Shown: positions 5,466 to 5,796 of the stretch, piece after piece | Layout of the letters: every line of letters begins with the position of its first letter | Numbering within the stretch: the stretch's first letter is position 1 | Origin: Cyanobacteria bacterium OH_SFB_17 | GTDB taxonomy: Bacteria > Cyanobacteriota > Vampirovibrionia > Gastranaerophilales > Gastranaerophilaceae | Length of the DNA stretch: 5,796 bases | Reading direction: 5' to 3' | Assembly (NCBI GenBank): GCA_023395735.1 | Contig: JAEWYI010000055.1 | Span: 1-5,796 of the forward strand | Notes under the pieces: model-generated | What the model saw: the letters and a program-made list of their open reading frames with translations, nothing else | Databases searched by the model: none | Told to the model about the DNA's origin: nothing | Position numbers and translations under genes: made by a program

Positions 5466-5509
5466 CTTAAAGAAAAATCTATGATGGCGGTATAACCCAA
5501 TCAAACCAC

Positions 5510-5537
5510 TTGAAAAATAATTTTTTTATTGTAAAAT
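5510..5537 (+). promoter_or_regulatory. Promoter of the short leader transcript
   Basis: TTGAAA (5510-5515) and TAAAAT (5532-5537) are separated by 16 bp, so transcription should start near 5544. The segment 5466-5509 after nudC holds no other recognisable element. Confidence 0.6.
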
Positions 5538-5567
5538 GGATGTACAAAAAATAATTTAAGGAAAATT

Positions 5568-5624
5568 ATGGCAGTAAGAAACTTCGCACGACGTATACGC
5601 AGAACAAAGTCAGGACTTGTTTAG
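5568..5624 (+). CDS. 18-residue arginine-rich peptide, probable leader peptide
   Basis: ATG 5568 opens MAVRNFARRIRRTKSGLV, ending TAG 5622-5624. TAAGGA (5557-5562) lies 5 nt upstream, the ribosome binding spacing used by other genes here. Five of 18 codons are Arg (residues 4, 8, 9, 11, 12) using AGA, CGA, CGT, CGC and AGA, a mix unusual for such an AT-rich genome. The ORF sits between a promoter and an intrinsic terminator, and its last codons can pair with the terminator's 5' arm. This fits a leader peptide that controls attenuation of a gene beyond the window. It could instead be a small basic protein or an ORF inside a structured small RNA. I recognise no family. Confidence 0.6.
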   Translation: MAVRNFARRIRRTKSGLV

Positions 5625-5634
5625 CCCGAAGTTT
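5579..5634 (+). repeat. Inverted repeat enclosing most of the leader ORF
   Basis: AAACTTCG (5579-5586) is exactly complementary to CGAAGTTT (5627-5634), and the right arm continues into a short T run. Translation through the ORF would break this pairing. A small hairpin AAGT-CAGG-ACTT (5607-5618) and the palindrome CGTATACG (5592-5599) lie inside. Together they indicate a structured RNA. Confidence 0.5.
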
Positions 5635-5667
5635 TTACATTGCAAAAAATAACTTTAAACAAGACCT
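5612..5667 (+). promoter_or_regulatory. Candidate antiterminator of a translation-controlled attenuator
   Basis: AGGACTTGTTTA (5612-5623, the end of the leader ORF including part of its stop codon) pairs with TAAACAAGACCT (5656-5667) at 11 of 12 positions, the exception being A5615/A5664. A G-U pair can be added at 5624/5655. The right-hand partner includes the first 7 bases of the terminator's 5' arm, so the two structures exclude each other. A ribosome finishing the ORF would cover 5612-5623 and allow termination; stalling at the Arg codons would free it. Based on pairing by eye. Confidence 0.5.
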
Positions 5668-5696
5668 TTAAAAAACAAAATTTTAAAGGTCTTTTT
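5661..5696 (+). terminator. Rho-independent terminator after the leader ORF
   Basis: AAGACCTTTAAAA (5661-5673) and TTTTAAAGGTCTT (5681-5693) form a perfect 13-bp stem with a 7-nt loop, ending in a T run (5692-5696). It ends the short transcript that starts near 5544, giving about 150 nt. Confidence 0.85.
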
Positions 5697-5796
5697 AATG
5701 TGAAAAATCAATAAAAACATGTTACGAATTATAAAAATATTTAAAAAACATGGCATGAATAATATTCACGACACTTTAAACAAAAGAAAGGAAATT
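5697..5796 (+). other. Non-coding tail with a ribosome binding site for a gene starting beyond the edge
   Basis: No ORF or stable hairpin is seen. AAAGGA at 5787-5792 near the right edge resembles the Shine-Dalgarno of the other genes and would serve a start codon at about 5797-5800, outside the window. No convincing promoter is seen between the terminator and this site, which is compatible with expression depending on terminator read-through. Confidence 0.45.

Noticed and set aside
5488..5497. Third operator-like sequence, CGGTATAACC, after nudC
   Set aside because: An inserted A breaks the dyad and the TT/AA ends are missing, so it is more likely chance than a DtxR-type site.
5751..5765. 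Possible promoter (TGGCATGAATAATAT) before the right edge
   Set aside because: TAATAT lacks a -35 at 16-18 bp and the TG is not at the extended -10 spacing; it does not fit a sigma-54 site either.
1..5796. CRISPR arrays, tRNA/rRNA genes, insertion sequences, phage genes
   Set aside because: I saw no regularly spaced repeats, tRNA-like cloverleaf, transposase motifs or long terminal inverted repeats on either strand.

Overview
The window is AT-rich bacterial DNA, roughly two thirds A+T by eye. It has compact operons and a consistent AAGG(A)-type ribosome binding site, usually 5 nt before ATG. The organism cannot be fixed from sequence alone. The orphan 507-residue membrane-type protein, with its Pro-x-Phe-Lys-Gly N-terminus, reminds me of proteins from gut Melainabacteria (Gastranaerophilales). 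That is memory-based and weak. Nothing here looks like phage, transposon, CRISPR or rRNA/tRNA.

Layout, left to right. Minus strand: the first 397 residues of a GH38 alpha-mannosidase (start at 1192, C-terminus lost off the left edge); a 507-residue protein of unknown function (1248-2771); a long hairpin (2796-2839); a 25-residue peptide ORF with four consecutive cysteines (2857-2934); a promoter with a perfect 14-bp palindromic operator (2953-2966); a ThiS-like sulfur carrier (3041-3250); and a YgeA-type aspartate/glutamate racemase (3247-3963). The last two overlap by 4 bp. Then comes a divergent control region (3964-4067) with a second copy of the operator. Plus strand: a DtxR-family regulator (4068-4592); an NADH pyrophosphatase NudC (4614-5465); and a short transcription unit (about 5544-5697) made of an 18-codon arginine-rich ORF and a terminator, apparently a leader for a gene beyond the right edge.

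The main story is a probable small regulon. Two minus-strand promoters share one architecture: TTGAC(A/T), 17 bp, TAAATA, 8 bp, then TTCGG(T/C)ATACCGAA. One drives racemase-thiS and the other drives the Cys4 mini-ORF transcript. The operator has the TTnGGTnnnCCnAA form of DtxR-family sites, and a DtxR-family gene sits beside it. By eye, that regulator has lost nearly all metal ligands known in DtxR and instead carries six C-terminal cysteines. Its inducer may therefore be an Fe-S cluster, zinc or thiol state rather than plain Fe2+/Mn2+ (inference).

A second candidate is the right-hand leader. The 18-codon ORF has five Arg codons. The region around its stop codon can pair (11 of 12 bases) with the 5' arm of the following terminator, the geometry of translation-controlled attenuation. 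Two further genes (regulator and mannosidase) lack a Shine-Dalgarno and have a -10-like hexamer exactly 6 nt before ATG, suggesting leaderless mRNAs.
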